A stretch of 21,693 bases of DNA from JTS-RE37 sp041743425 (GTDB lineage Bacteria > Bacteroidota > Bacteroidia > Flavobacteriales > Flavobacteriaceae): positions 1 to 21,693 of the forward strand of contig JBGTMS010000043.1 in the NCBI GenBank assembly GCA_041743425.1, in the 5' to 3' direction. Under the pieces are notes generated by a model. The model was not told the DNA's origin. It worked only from the letters and a program-made list of their open reading frames with translations, and made no database searches. Below, one piece after another: positions 1 to 8,012 of this stretch. Made by a program: the position numbers and the translations under genes. Within the stretch, counting starts at the first letter, position 1; every line of letters starts with the position of its first letter.

Positions 1-1
1 A

Positions 2-151
2 AATGCCTATTTGGATTATGAAGGTCAGTTTCTGGTTACGAAATTCGGAGGTGCTAATTTTACCGCCGGAAAAAGTGAATACCAGCCGATCCCACAGGTG
101 CAAATTGATATTCAGGGTCCCGATGTCCTGACACAGAACCCAGGGTATTAA
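2..151 (+). CDS. SusD/RagB-family outer-membrane lipoprotein, C-terminal fragment
   Basis: Only the last 49 codons are in the window; the gene begins upstream. The reading frame from base 2 ends with PIPQVQID, then LTQNPGY and a stop. This matches the characteristic C-terminal ending of SusD/RagB glycan-binding lipoproteins, where a PIPxxEID-like stretch is followed by TQNPGY. In the family, SusD sits on the cell surface as the lid of a SusC TonB-dependent transporter and captures oligosaccharides. A susC gene would be expected just upstream, outside the window. A strong terminator follows directly, so this is probably the last gene of its transcript. The substrate cannot be told from the fragment; the downstream sulfatase and uronate genes hint at an acidic, sulfated glycan (inference). 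Confidence 0.85.
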   Translation, partial: NAYLDYEGQFLVTKFGGANFTAGKSEYQPIPQVQIDIQGPDVLTQNPGY

Positions 152-170
152 AAAAATAGAATTGTTAATG

Positions 171-198
171 AAAAGGCCGCAATTTGCGGCCTTTTTTA
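171..198 (+). terminator. Rho-independent terminator after the susD-like gene
   Basis: A perfect 6-bp GC-rich stem, GGCCGC (175-180) and GCGGCC (186-191), encloses a 5-base loop. It is preceded by AAAA and followed by six T residues (192-197). It lies about 20 bases after the susD stop and before the promoter-like elements of the next gene, so the two genes are likely transcribed separately, apart from any read-through. Confidence 0.92.
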
Positions 199-230
199 TT
201 TGACATTCTCCAAAGGTTCTTGCAATTTTG
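199..230 (+). promoter_or_regulatory. Candidate Bacteroidetes-type promoter of the VCBS gene
   Basis: TTTG at 199-202 is followed, after 20 bases, by CAATTTTG at 223-230. The known Bacteroidetes sigma-ABfr consensus is a TTTG/TTG -33 box about 19-20 bases before a TAnnTTTG -7 box; here the -7 box has one mismatch (C for T). A start site near 236-238 would leave a leader of about 20 bases before the ATG at 258. The -33 box overlaps the end of the terminator T tract. Confidence 0.45.
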
Positions 231-257
231 TGGAATGTATCTAAACATGAATAACCG

Positions 258-3200
258 ATGAAGATAAATCTTGGAATTGCAATGGGTATCGCCATTGTAA
301 TTGCCGGCTGTGGACGAAAAGAAGAAAACAAAGCGCTCTTTCAAAAAATTGACGGTAAAATTTCGGGACTTCACTTTAATAACCGCTTAACCGAAAATGA
401 TTCCATCAACATTCTGGACAACGAATTTGTCTATAATGGCGCCGGCGTAGCCCTGGGTGATATGAACGGGGACGGACTTGATGATATCTTCCTCGCCGGC
501 AACCAGGTGGATAACAAATTATATCTCAACCTGGGAAATTTAAAATTCAAGGATATTTCAGCCACAGCCCTCATCGGGAAACCTGATTCGTTGCTGTGGT
601 CTTCCGGCGTCTCTATCATCGACCTGAATCTGGACGGACGTCCGGACATTTATGTTTGCAATACCTTTTACAAAGATTCCCTGCAAAGAAAAAACCTTCT
701 CTACATCAATGCCGGAATGAATGCAAAAGGGATTCCAACCTTTAAGGAAATGGCAAATGACTACGGAATAGACGATAGCAGCTACTCTTCTCATGCGCAA
801 TTCTTCGACTATGATCTGGATGGGGACGTCGATCTGTTTATTGGTGTTAACCGTATAGAAGGGATCAATCCCAACCAGTTCAGCCCTCTGACCGATGATG
901 GCTCATCAAAGAGTAAAGACCGGTTGTACCGGAACAAATGGTCTGACAGCCTGGGTCATCCAGTATTCGAAGATTTCTCCGAACAGGCCGGCATCCGGTA
1001 TCACGGATACAGCCATAGCACGCTGATTCATGATTTTAATGATGATGAATATCCGGATATCTATGTAGCCAACGATTTCTTAAGCAATGACCTGATTTAC
1101 ATCAATAACCGCGATGGAACTTTTACCAACAAGGCTGGTGAAATATTCAAGCATTTCAGCCTTTCTTCTATGGGCAGTGATCTGGCTGACGTGGATAATG
1201 ACGGGAAGATGGACATTTTCACCTCTGAAATGCAACCCTATTACAACAAACGTAAAAAGTTATTTCAGGGTCCAAGCAGTTACCAGAAAGAGATCTTTAC
1301 CCGAAAGTACAATTATGCCTATCAGTATACCCGTAATACCCTGCAAATGAATCAGGGTATGAATCCTGAAAACGGGCTCTCTATTTTCGGAGAAGTGGGC
1401 ATGTTCGCAGGCATCCAGGAAACCGATTGGAGTTGGGCGCCTCTGTTCGCAGATTTTGACAACGATGGCTGGAATGACCTCCTTATCACGAACGGGTTCC
1501 CGAAAGATGTGACAGACCGTGATTTTGGCGACTTCAGGGTAACTGCCAGCCGGCTTGTAGATAAGCAGACACTGATCGCAGCCATCCCCGAAATAAAAAT
1601 CCCCAATTTTATTTTCAGGAATAATCGTGACCTCACCTTTGAGGATGTAACAAAAGCCTGGGGTTTGAACTTTGGCACCTATTCCAATGGGGCCAGTTAT
1701 GGCGATCTCGATCTTGACGGCGATCTCGATTTGGTCATTAATAATATTAACGATCCTGTACTTCTGATGGAAAACAGGGCCAACATTCTCCTAAAAGAAT
1801 CGAATTACCTTCGCGTCCGTCTTACAGGACCCAAAAATAATCCGGAAGCCATAGGCAGCCTTGTTCAGATATTTACTGACGGCCTCACACAGAAAAAAAT
1901 GCTGCTCTCAGGCAGAGGTTATCTTTCCAAAACTGAAAATACGCTCCATTATGGCCTTGGAAACCGTTCAAAAATTGATTCCATCATTGTGAAATGGCCG
2001 GACGGGGTATTACAGAAATTGACCAGAATTGCTGCCGATACTACGTTGTCCATTGCGTATGATCAAACTCGGGTGGGCATGCCTCTCCGGAAAAAGCTGT
2101 CAACTGCACCGTTGATGACAGAAGTAGCCGAAAAGTACAACCTCCAACATCTGAATCAGGATTTTGACTTTATCGATTTTAATTTTCAGCGCACACTTCC
2201 GCATAAATTTTCGCAATACGGGCCTTCCCTATCTGTGGGCGATGTTAATGGAGACGGCCTGGACGATTTGTTTGTTGCTGCGAGCAGAAATTTTAGTGAG
2301 CATTGGTTCCTGCAAACTAAGGACGGCAGATTTACCCGGAAAGAGGTAAACTATAAAAAAGACACGGAGCGGCAGGAAGAAGATGCAGGATCGCTTCTCT
2401 TTGATGCCGATGGTGATGGCGACCTCGATCTTTACCTGGCGAGAGGATGCGCCCAATATCCTGTTGGCCATGAATTTTACAGGGACGTATTACTACTGAA
2501 CGATGGGGCCGGGGTTTTTACTGAAGCAGCAAACGCCCTGCCGGAGATGTTTTCCAATTCCTCAGCGGTAAAGGCCGCCGATTTTGATCGTGATGGTGAT
2601 TTGGACCTCTTTGTCGGAAGCAGGGTATTGCCTTTCGCTTATCCCGAACCTGATCGTTCCTACATCCTCCGCAATGTCAGTTCCGCGGGACAACCCCGCT
2701 TTGAGGATGCCACAGCAGAAATTGCCGACGCCCTTCGTTATCCTGGATTGATAAGCGATGCGTTATGGACCGACTTTAACGGGGATTCCTGGCCGGACCT
2801 TATTCTGGCAGGAGAATGGATGCCCTTGCGCTTTTTCCGAAATATGGATGGCAAATTGGTGGAAATTACGGAATCTACCGGCATTCAGGATCAAAAAGGA
2901 TGGTGGAACAGTCTCGCGGCTGCCGACCTGGATAATGACGGGGACATGGACTATATCGCGGGAAATTCAGGAAGGAATATTTACTTTCAGGGAGATTCCG
3001 AACGTCCCGTCCGTGTCTATTCCAAAGATCTTGATAAGAATGGAATGATGGATCCACTCATTTCCTATTACCTCCGGGATAGCAGTGGTACGAAAAAGGA
3101 ATACCTCTATCATCCTTGGCAGGATGTGGTAAAACAATTCGCAGGGATTCGTAAAAAATTTAATTCGTTTGGAGCATTCGGCGAATCAACCTTACCGGAA

Positions 3201-3827
3201 ATGTTTTCCGATGGACTTTTGGACGATGCCAGGGTACTCTCATTTAACTATATGCAAACTTCCTGGGTGGAAAACAAAGGTAATGGGAAGTTCCGATTGC
3301 ATGCTTTACCGGTAGCTGCGCAGCTTGCACCGGTCTACGGGATCCTTCCGGTAGATCTGGATAATGACCAGTGGTTGGATCTTCTCCTGGTGGGTAATGA
3401 TCATGGATTTGAAGTTCAACAGGGGCCGGCCGATGCTTTTGTCGGCCTCGCTTTAAAAAATGATGGCAAAGGGGCGTTTCTGCCCTTAACTCTGGAAAAA
3501 AGCCACTTTTTTGTACAGGGAGACGCAAAAGGTTTGGTGTCCATAAATCATAGGAACGAGCAATCACTTTTGGTGGCTTCTCAAAACAATGATTCCTTAA
3601 AAGTATTTGAAAGCGCCACATCGAATAATAAGAAATTGCTAAAATTAGCGGAGAACGAAGTGAAAGCACACATCTATTTTGATCAGGGCAAATATCGCGC
3701 CACTGAGTTCTACTGGGGCAGCAGCTTCCAATCCCAATCGAGCAGGTTCGTACCCATTATTGACGGTATCTCGGAAGTCCGACTCTATGATACTATGGGT
3801 AAGGAAACTCGCAAAATTGCCTATTGA
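258..3827 (+). CDS. Large VCBS/FG-GAP repeat lipoprotein with ASPIC/UnbV domain
   Basis: This 1189-residue exported lipoprotein has a short basic/hydrophobic signal and a lipobox ending IAGC, with C18 as the lipidated residue. After the Cys comes GRKEE, a charged stretch resembling the K(D/E)2 surface-export signal known from Bacteroidota. About fourteen Asp-rich DxDxDG-like Ca-binding motifs occur, for example near residues 68, 122, 184, 662 and 1033, as in FG-GAP/VCBS beta-propellers. An ASPIC/UnbV (CRTAC1-like) domain lies at about 516-590, ending in the typical KWPDG. The layout is two propeller-like blocks flanking this domain. Such proteins are frequent near SusC/SusD pairs and are assumed to bind glycan or protein at the surface; no enzymatic role is evident. 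There is no clear Shine-Dalgarno, which is normal in this phylum. It ends 21 bases before a convergent sulfatase gene. Confidence 0.9.
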   Translation: MKINLGIAMGIAIVIAGCGRKEENKALFQKIDGKISGLHFNNRLTENDSINILDNEFVYNGAGVALGDMNGDGLDDIFLAGNQVDNKLYLNLGNLKFKDISATALIGKPDSLLWSSGVSIIDLNLDGRPDIYVCNTFYKDSLQRKNLLYINAGMNAKGIPTFKEMANDYGIDDSSYSSHAQFFDYDLDGDVDLFIGVNRIEGINPNQFSPLTDDGSSKSKDRLYRNKWSDSLGHPVFEDFSEQAGIRYHGYSHSTLIHDFNDDEYPDIYVANDFLSNDLIYINNRDGTFTNKAGEIFKHFSLSSMGSDLADVDNDGKMDIFTSEMQPYYNKRKKLFQGPSSYQKEIFTRKYNYAYQYTRNTLQMNQGMNPENGLSIFGEVGMFAGIQETDWSWAPLFADFDNDGWNDLLITNGFPKDVTDRDFGDFRVTASRLVDKQTLIAAIPEIKIPNFIFRNNRDLTFEDVTKAWGLNFGTYSNGASYGDLDLDGDLDLVINNINDPVLLMENRANILLKESNYLRVRLTGPKNNPEAIGSLVQIFTDGLTQKKMLLSGRGYLSKTENTLHYGLGNRSKIDSIIVKWPDGVLQKLTRIAADTTLSIAYDQTRVGMPLRKKLSTAPLMTEVAEKYNLQHLNQDFDFIDFNFQRTLPHKFSQYGPSLSVGDVNGDGLDDLFVAASRNFSEHWFLQTKDGRFTRKEVNYKKDTERQEEDAGSLLFDADGDGDLDLYLARGCAQYPVGHEFYRDVLLLNDGAGVFTEAANALPEMFSNSSAVKAADFDRDGDLDLFVGSRVLPFAYPEPDRSYILRNVSSAGQPRFEDATAEIADALRYPGLISDALWTDFNGDSWPDLILAGEWMPLRFFRNMDGKLVEITESTGIQDQKGWWNSLAAADLDNDGDMDYIAGNSGRNIYFQGDSERPVRVYSKDLDKNGMMDPLISYYLRDSSGTKKEYLYHPWQDVVKQFAGIRKKFNSFGAFGESTLPEMFSDGLLDDARVLSFNYMQTSWVENKGNGKFRLHALPVAAQLAPVYGILPVDLDNDQWLDLLLVGNDHGFEVQQGPADAFVGLALKNDGKGAFLPLTLEKSHFFVQGDAKGLVSINHRNEQSLLVASQNNDSLKVFESATSNNKKLLKLAENEVKAHIYFDQGKYRATEFYWGSSFQSQSSRFVPIIDGISEVRLYDTMGKETRKIAY

Positions 3828-3848
3828 TGGGAAGGCCCTATTTCCAGG

Positions 3849-5360
3849 TCAGTGTTCGTTGGCGTGCTTGTAATCCCCGAAACGGTATTTGACCGTTCGC
3901 TTCAGAGGAATATTCATACCCCCTGTGCGCTCCAGCCAGGAATAGATGGCGGCTGACATGGACTTCGCAATCTCCTGTTTACCCGGATCTGCGATCAGAT
4001 TGTACATCTCTTCCGGGTCATTTTTAATATCATACAACTCGTTGCGATCCCAGATGCCATGATATTTGATATACTTGTATTCCTCTGTACGCATGCCAAA
4101 CATGGTAGGGGTCATTGGAAAATCATACTCCCAGAAATATTCATAAAATATTTCCTTTCTCGGAATCATTCCGGTCGATTGTTGTAGTATGGGAATAAAA
4201 GAAACTCCTGGCATGTCGTCCGGTTTTTTGACTCCCGCCTCAGCTAGAATTGTGGGGCCGATATCAATATTCTGCACCATTTGTTCCGGCACAATACCCC
4301 CCTTAAACAACTCAGGGCATCGGACAAGCAAGGGGACCTTTACTGATTCTTCATAAAAATGCCGTTTATCTATCAACCCGTGCTCGCCCCAGCTAAAGCC
4401 ATTATCCCCCATGTAAATAACCATGGTTGATTCGTCCAACCCTTCTTCACGGAGATACTCCATTACCCTTCCAACACTTTCATCCACCCCGGCAAGCGTC
4501 TCACAATAATCGACTATCATTTCCTGCAGGTCCGAGTTCTCATGGTACATATAGTCCACCCCATGCCAGCTTACTCGCTGGTCTGCAACCCACTGCGGCC
4601 ATTTTAAGTCTTTGTAGCTGCCGGTTTTTGTCTGATCAAAGGTGGCAGGAAGTTTGATTTTATTGCCCTTATACATCCCTTTGTGGCGCTTGGCGGGTTG
4701 AAATCCGGCATGTACCGCCTTGTGAGAAAGATAAACGAAGAAAGGCTTTTTCTTATCCCTGTTTTCCATCCAGCTTACTGCATGATCGGTCAGCAGGTCT
4801 GTGATATAAGTGGAGTCGTTGTATGCAACTCGTTTTCCATTAATGTTTAGTATGGGATTATAATACACCCCCTGTCCCGGAAAACTTTCCCAGTGCGTAA
4901 ATCCCGGTTGCGGCTCATCTCCGTGATCTCCCATATGCCACTTTCCAAAAAAGGCGGTCTGATACCCCGCTTTTTTAAGATATTGAGGGAAGTAGGTCAG
5001 ATTTCCCGGGTCAGGTGCCTGGTTGTCCACGATGGTGTGCGAATGTGAAAACTGACCTGTGAGAATGGACGCCCGGCTGGGAGAGCACAGCGCTGTGGTA
5101 ACAAAGGCATTCGGAAGGTAAGCGCCTTCCGCTGCAAGGGCATCCAGATTCGGGGTTTTCAGCCAGGGAACCTTTCCTGTAAAGCCCATATAATCAAAAC
5201 GGTGGTCATCAGTCAGGATAAAGATCACATTTCGTTTGACAGGAGGTTCCGGTGACCTGCTTTCTTTATCCGATACCTCCGTCAGGCTTCCATTCCCGAA
5301 GGCAGGGATGATGCCAATAAACAATATCAGTATATTTAATTTAAAAAAGTTCTTCGCCAT
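3849..5360 (-). CDS. Type I formylglycine-dependent sulfatase (exported)
   Basis: This 503-residue arylsulfatase-superfamily (S1) enzyme hydrolyses sulfate esters, presumably on a polysaccharide in the periplasm. An N-terminal signal (residues 1-22, hydrophobic NILILFIGIIPAF) precedes the core. Metal-binding DD is at 51-52. The formylglycine motif CSPSR starts at C92, a C-x-P-S-R site needing a maturase. GKWH is near 139-142, the metal pair in MGDNG at about 317-321, and GEHG at 325-328. The sequence style is closest, from memory, to N-acetylglucosamine-6-sulfatase or mucin-desulfating-type enzymes, but subfamily and substrate cannot be fixed. The start at 5360 is chosen because AAAGGAG lies 6 bases upstream; an in-frame ATG nine codons earlier would sit inside the preceding gene without such a site. 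Its ATG overlaps the esterase stop as TAATG, implying translational coupling. Confidence 0.93.
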   Translation of the reverse strand: MAKNFFKLNILILFIGIIPAFGNGSLTEVSDKESRSPEPPVKRNVIFILTDDHRFDYMGFTGKVPWLKTPNLDALAAEGAYLPNAFVTTALCSPSRASILTGQFSHSHTIVDNQAPDPGNLTYFPQYLKKAGYQTAFFGKWHMGDHGDEPQPGFTHWESFPGQGVYYNPILNINGKRVAYNDSTYITDLLTDHAVSWMENRDKKKPFFVYLSHKAVHAGFQPAKRHKGMYKGNKIKLPATFDQTKTGSYKDLKWPQWVADQRVSWHGVDYMYHENSDLQEMIVDYCETLAGVDESVGRVMEYLREEGLDESTMVIYMGDNGFSWGEHGLIDKRHFYEESVKVPLLVRCPELFKGGIVPEQMVQNIDIGPTILAEAGVKKPDDMPGVSFIPILQQSTGMIPRKEIFYEYFWEYDFPMTPTMFGMRTEEYKYIKYHGIWDRNELYDIKNDPEEMYNLIADPGKQEIAKSMSAAIYSWLERTGGMNIPLKRTVKYRFGDYKHANEH

Positions 5361-6085
5361 TAGTTTCTCCTTTGATTTATAAACCATTGATACAGGGTAT
5401 CGTCATTGTATGCCTGTTCCCAGACATTGTGTCCAATACCTTGGTAAACGGTGAATTTGACCTCATGACCCAGGGCTCTCAATGCCCTGACCATATCTTC
5501 AGATTCTGCAAAGGGGATGGATTTGTCATCTGTTCCGTGAAAAACCCAGATAGGCATGTCCTTTTCGATCCATGATGCATAGGGCACCGGCGTCATTCCG
5601 CAAACAACAGCCAGGGCTGCAAAACGATCCGGATACTGCACCGCCATTTCCCAGGCGGCTGCCCCTCCCCTGCTAAGTCCCGTAAGATATATTCGCTTTT
5701 CATCCACCCTGTGCCGGGCTATGACGGAATCCAGCAATTGCTTTACCGCTCTCGTATTCCACCATTTTTTCTTTTCGGGATGCTGCGGAGCAAGGATCAG
5801 GAAGGGAAATTGCTTACCCTCGGCAATCAGTTTTGGAGGGCCATTGGTTTTCAGAGCGTCCAGCTCCATGCCGGATTCACCTCCGCCATGTAAAAAAAGA
5901 AGCAGCGGAAATTCCTGCTGATCATTCTTTTCATATTCCTCTGGGAAATAAAGATAGTAATGAAGATTTTCGACCACTGTGGTTTTCTGCTCGGCCTCGA
6001 GCAAGCCGGAAACCGCTTGCGCGTTACAGGCAGAGGTCCATAGAAGCAGACAGTAGGAGAGATAAAAATTTCTCAGAGGTTTCAT
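5360..6085 (-). CDS. Exported alpha/beta-hydrolase, esterase/PHB-depolymerase-like
   Basis: This 241-residue secreted hydrolase has a signal peptide (about residues 1-24). Cleavage could be by signal peptidase I after NAQA, or at C20 as a weak lipobox (TSAC). Core alpha/beta-hydrolase features are visible: oxyanion segment HGGG at 66-69, nucleophile elbow GLSRGG with S138, HGTDD with the acid at D186 or D187, and GHNVW with H219. The size and motifs fit the carboxylesterase/PHB-depolymerase-like group (CE1-like), often used to remove acetyl or feruloyl groups from glycans. The stop codon overlaps the sulfatase start (TAATG), so the two are made together. A joint role in stripping acyl and sulfate substituents from one polysaccharide is inferred. 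No clear Shine-Dalgarno is seen at its own start. An alternative is a peptidase S9-like or other hydrolase activity. Confidence 0.88.
   Translation of the reverse strand: MKPLRNFYLSYCLLLWTSACNAQAVSGLLEAEQKTTVVENLHYYLYFPEEYEKNDQQEFPLLLFLHGGGESGMELDALKTNGPPKLIAEGKQFPFLILAPQHPEKKKWWNTRAVKQLLDSVIARHRVDEKRIYLTGLSRGGAAAWEMAVQYPDRFAALAVVCGMTPVPYASWIEKDMPIWVFHGTDDKSIPFAESEDMVRALRALGHEVKFTVYQGIGHNVWEQAYNDDTLYQWFINQRRN
5367..5373 (-). promoter_or_regulatory. Strong Shine-Dalgarno setting the sulfatase start
   Basis: AAAGGAG on the minus strand, 6 bases before the ATG at 5360-5358, lies within the last codons of the upstream hydrolase gene. It stands out because most genes here have no clear Shine-Dalgarno. 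It supports the internal ATG over the longer reading frame and fits coupled translation of the pair. Confidence 0.8.
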
Positions 6086-6205
6086 CTGAAAGCAGTATCT
6101 CTTATTTTGAAGGAGTTAGACTCCGTCTGGTTGTTATGCCATTTCTTAATCATCATATGTTATTATAATTCTCCGAATTCCCTTAAAAATACGATTTTGA
6201 ATCCT

Positions 6206-6213
6206 TATTTTTG
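6206..6213 (+). promoter_or_regulatory. -7 promoter element (TAnnTTTG) of the PhyH gene
   Basis: TATTTTTG matches the Bacteroidetes -7 consensus TAnnTTTG exactly. Transcription would start near 6219-6220, giving a leader of about 12 bases carrying AAAGGA before the ATG at 6232. No convincing -33 TTTG was seen at the expected spacing. Confidence 0.5.
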
Positions 6214-6231
6214 GGTAAAGGATCAAATTGT

Positions 6232-7107
6232 ATGACGTTTTCAAGAGATCTGGCCGACCACCATTTCCCGGTTTCCTCCCTTTTTACCCAACCTGCCAAC
6301 AAGGAAGAATGGGAGACCTACAATCTTACAGATGAGCAAGTCGATCATTATCGGGAGTTTGGTTATTTGTCCGGCATCAGGCTTCTTGAAGAATGGCAGG
6401 TAGACCGTCTCAAGGATGAGTTGGATCTTATTCGTGATCCTGCGCATCCCTCCCATGATCTTTTTTATGAATTCCATTCCAATGAATCGTCTGACCCGAA
6501 TGCCGCCTTGTTTCATTCTCTGGGACATTGGCGAATAACCCAGGGCTTTCATGACGTCCTCTGGAACCCGGCTTTTGTAAGAGCCGCGAGTCAGTTACTT
6601 GAAAACCGGCCGGTCCGCTTCTGGCATGATCAGCTTTTTTGTAAACCGGCACATCATGGCGGCGTTGTGGCATGGCATCAGGACTATTCGTACTGGACCC
6701 GTACCAGTGCTATGCAGCACCTCACCTGCTGGGTGGCCCTGGATGACGCTGATAAGCACAATGGTTGTCTTTATTACGTTCCCGGCAGTCACCGTTGGGG
6801 TCTGCTCGAAAAACCTGAACTTGCCGGTGAGATGGAGGGGCTGATGGAGCATATGAGCGGGGAACAAAAAGCCGCCTTCCAACCAGTGCCGATTGAAATT
6901 AAAAAAGGTTGCGCTACCTTCCATCATCCGCTTATGGTTCATGGCTCCCACAGGAACACTTCTTCAAAACCCAGGCGGGCTTTTGTCCTGAATGTCTTTG
7001 CAGACGGAACTATCAGCAATACGGATGAGGAACTATTAAAAGGAGTGCCAAGTATCCCCCGTGGTAATAAAATAGAAGGAAAGTTCTTTCCCTTGTTGTA
7101 TCAATAG
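6232..7107 (+). CDS. PhyH-family Fe(II)/2-oxoglutarate dioxygenase
   Basis: This 291-residue cytosolic protein belongs to the phytanoyl-CoA dioxygenase (PhyH) family of non-heme iron, 2-oxoglutarate-dependent oxygenases. The facial triad is visible as WHQD with H149 and D151, and the distal MVHGSH with H237. R248/R249 in SKPRR are the likely 2-oxoglutarate carboxylate ligands. The NGCLYYVPGSHRWG segment before the distal His is typical of PhyH. The start is the ATG at 6232: an upstream in-frame TTG at 6211 overlaps the promoter -7 box, and AAAGGA precedes the ATG. It lies between the sulfatase/esterase pair and the uronate genes, so it may act on a sugar or sugar acid (hydroxylation or oxidative demethylation), but that is inference. 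Many family members act on small molecules unrelated to phytanoyl-CoA. Confidence 0.9.
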   Translation: MTFSRDLADHHFPVSSLFTQPANKEEWETYNLTDEQVDHYREFGYLSGIRLLEEWQVDRLKDELDLIRDPAHPSHDLFYEFHSNESSDPNAALFHSLGHWRITQGFHDVLWNPAFVRAASQLLENRPVRFWHDQLFCKPAHHGGVVAWHQDYSYWTRTSAMQHLTCWVALDDADKHNGCLYYVPGSHRWGLLEKPELAGEMEGLMEHMSGEQKAAFQPVPIEIKKGCATFHHPLMVHGSHRNTSSKPRRAFVLNVFADGTISNTDEELLKGVPSIPRGNKIEGKFFPLLYQ

Positions 7108-7137
7108 AAACCCGCTCAACCCATTCCTCAGGAGAGA

Positions 7138-7803
7138 TTACTTTCTGATGCTTTGCGCCAGCAATAACGCTTCTCTGATCTGTGTACCCAAGGCCTCGAA
7201 ATTCCCATTGCGGATCAGTGTTGTGTCGAATAGCTGGGAACCCATACCTACACAATGAACTCCAGCCCGGAACCATGAGGTAAGATTTTCTTCTGTGGGA
7301 CTTACCCCTCCCGTCGGCATCAGCCTGAGTTGCGGAAGCACGGCCTTGACCGCCTTTACGAATTCGGCTCCCAGGACATTTCCCGGGAAAATTTTGACCA
7401 GGGAAGCACCTAGTTGCTGTGCCCTGTAAATCTCTGTCACCGTACCGCATCCCGGCACCCACAGCAGGTCGTTTTCTTTTCCGAATAGGGCTACCTCGTC
7501 TATCAGGGCAGGAGATACGACAAACCGGGCCCCGGCCTCCAGGAAATGCACAGCATCCTTCCTGGTAAATATCGTTCCGATTCCAAGAATCATGCCCTCC
7601 ATCTCTTCAGCCATTGCAGCGAGATGCTGGAAATTTTCCAAGGCCTCTTCCCCGCGGTTCGTAAATTCAAATACACGGATACCTGCGTCATAGGCAGTCG
7701 AAAATACGCGCCGGCAAATCTCCGGGTCCTTGTCATAAAATACGGGGACCACTGCCGTTTCATGCATCCGGTCAAGAATGGTGGCGTTCAGGATTTTTAT
7801 CAT
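7138..7803 (-). CDS. eda: KDPG/KHG aldolase (2-dehydro-3-deoxy-phosphogluconate aldolase)
   Basis: This 221-residue class I aldolase of the KDPG/KHG family cleaves 2-keto-3-deoxy-6-phosphogluconate to pyruvate and glyceraldehyde-3-phosphate, and some members cleave 4-hydroxy-2-oxoglutarate. Conserved features are FEFTNRG with E46 and R50 (the general-base region), GIGT at 74-77, and the Schiff-base lysine K137 in VKIFPG. The phosphate-binding PTGGV follows, near residues 168-172. Length is close to the usual 205-220. It is transcribed away from the SDR/uxuA pair, with a 209-base divergent intergenic region, and converges with the PhyH gene. It completes the last step of uronate catabolism, but the KDG kinase that makes its substrate is not in the window. 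No strong Shine-Dalgarno is visible. Confidence 0.92.
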   Translation of the reverse strand: MIKILNATILDRMHETAVVPVFYDKDPEICRRVFSTAYDAGIRVFEFTNRGEEALENFQHLAAMAEEMEGMILGIGTIFTRKDAVHFLEAGARFVVSPALIDEVALFGKENDLLWVPGCGTVTEIYRAQQLGASLVKIFPGNVLGAEFVKAVKAVLPQLRLMPTGGVSPTEENLTSWFRAGVHCVGMGSQLFDTTLIRNGNFEALGTQIREALLLAQSIRK

Positions 7804-8012
7804 GCTTCTAAGGTATCAAAAAAATGCCTATAAGAACCAGTCATACAGTCGGGAGATGTCGCTAATGGTGGACACTATCTTACTATAATTTCAATGTTTT
7901 GAACCTGATCTTTCATTTTTATTGGTACCTTTTGAGCGGGCTCTTCATGGATAGTTTCAATATTGAGATACCAGGCACCGCCTGTCCTTACAAGCATTAA
8001 TAGTAAACATCT

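Noticed and set aside
5361..5387. ATG nine codons upstream of the sulfatase start
   Set aside because: It lies inside the upstream hydrolase gene, while the internal ATG has a strong AAAGGAG at ideal spacing and begins a proper signal peptide.
6211..6231. TTG start seven codons upstream of the PhyH ATG
   Set aside because: It overlaps a perfect TAnnTTTG -7 box, and AAAGGA sits before the ATG at 6232, so the upstream codons are unlikely to be translated.
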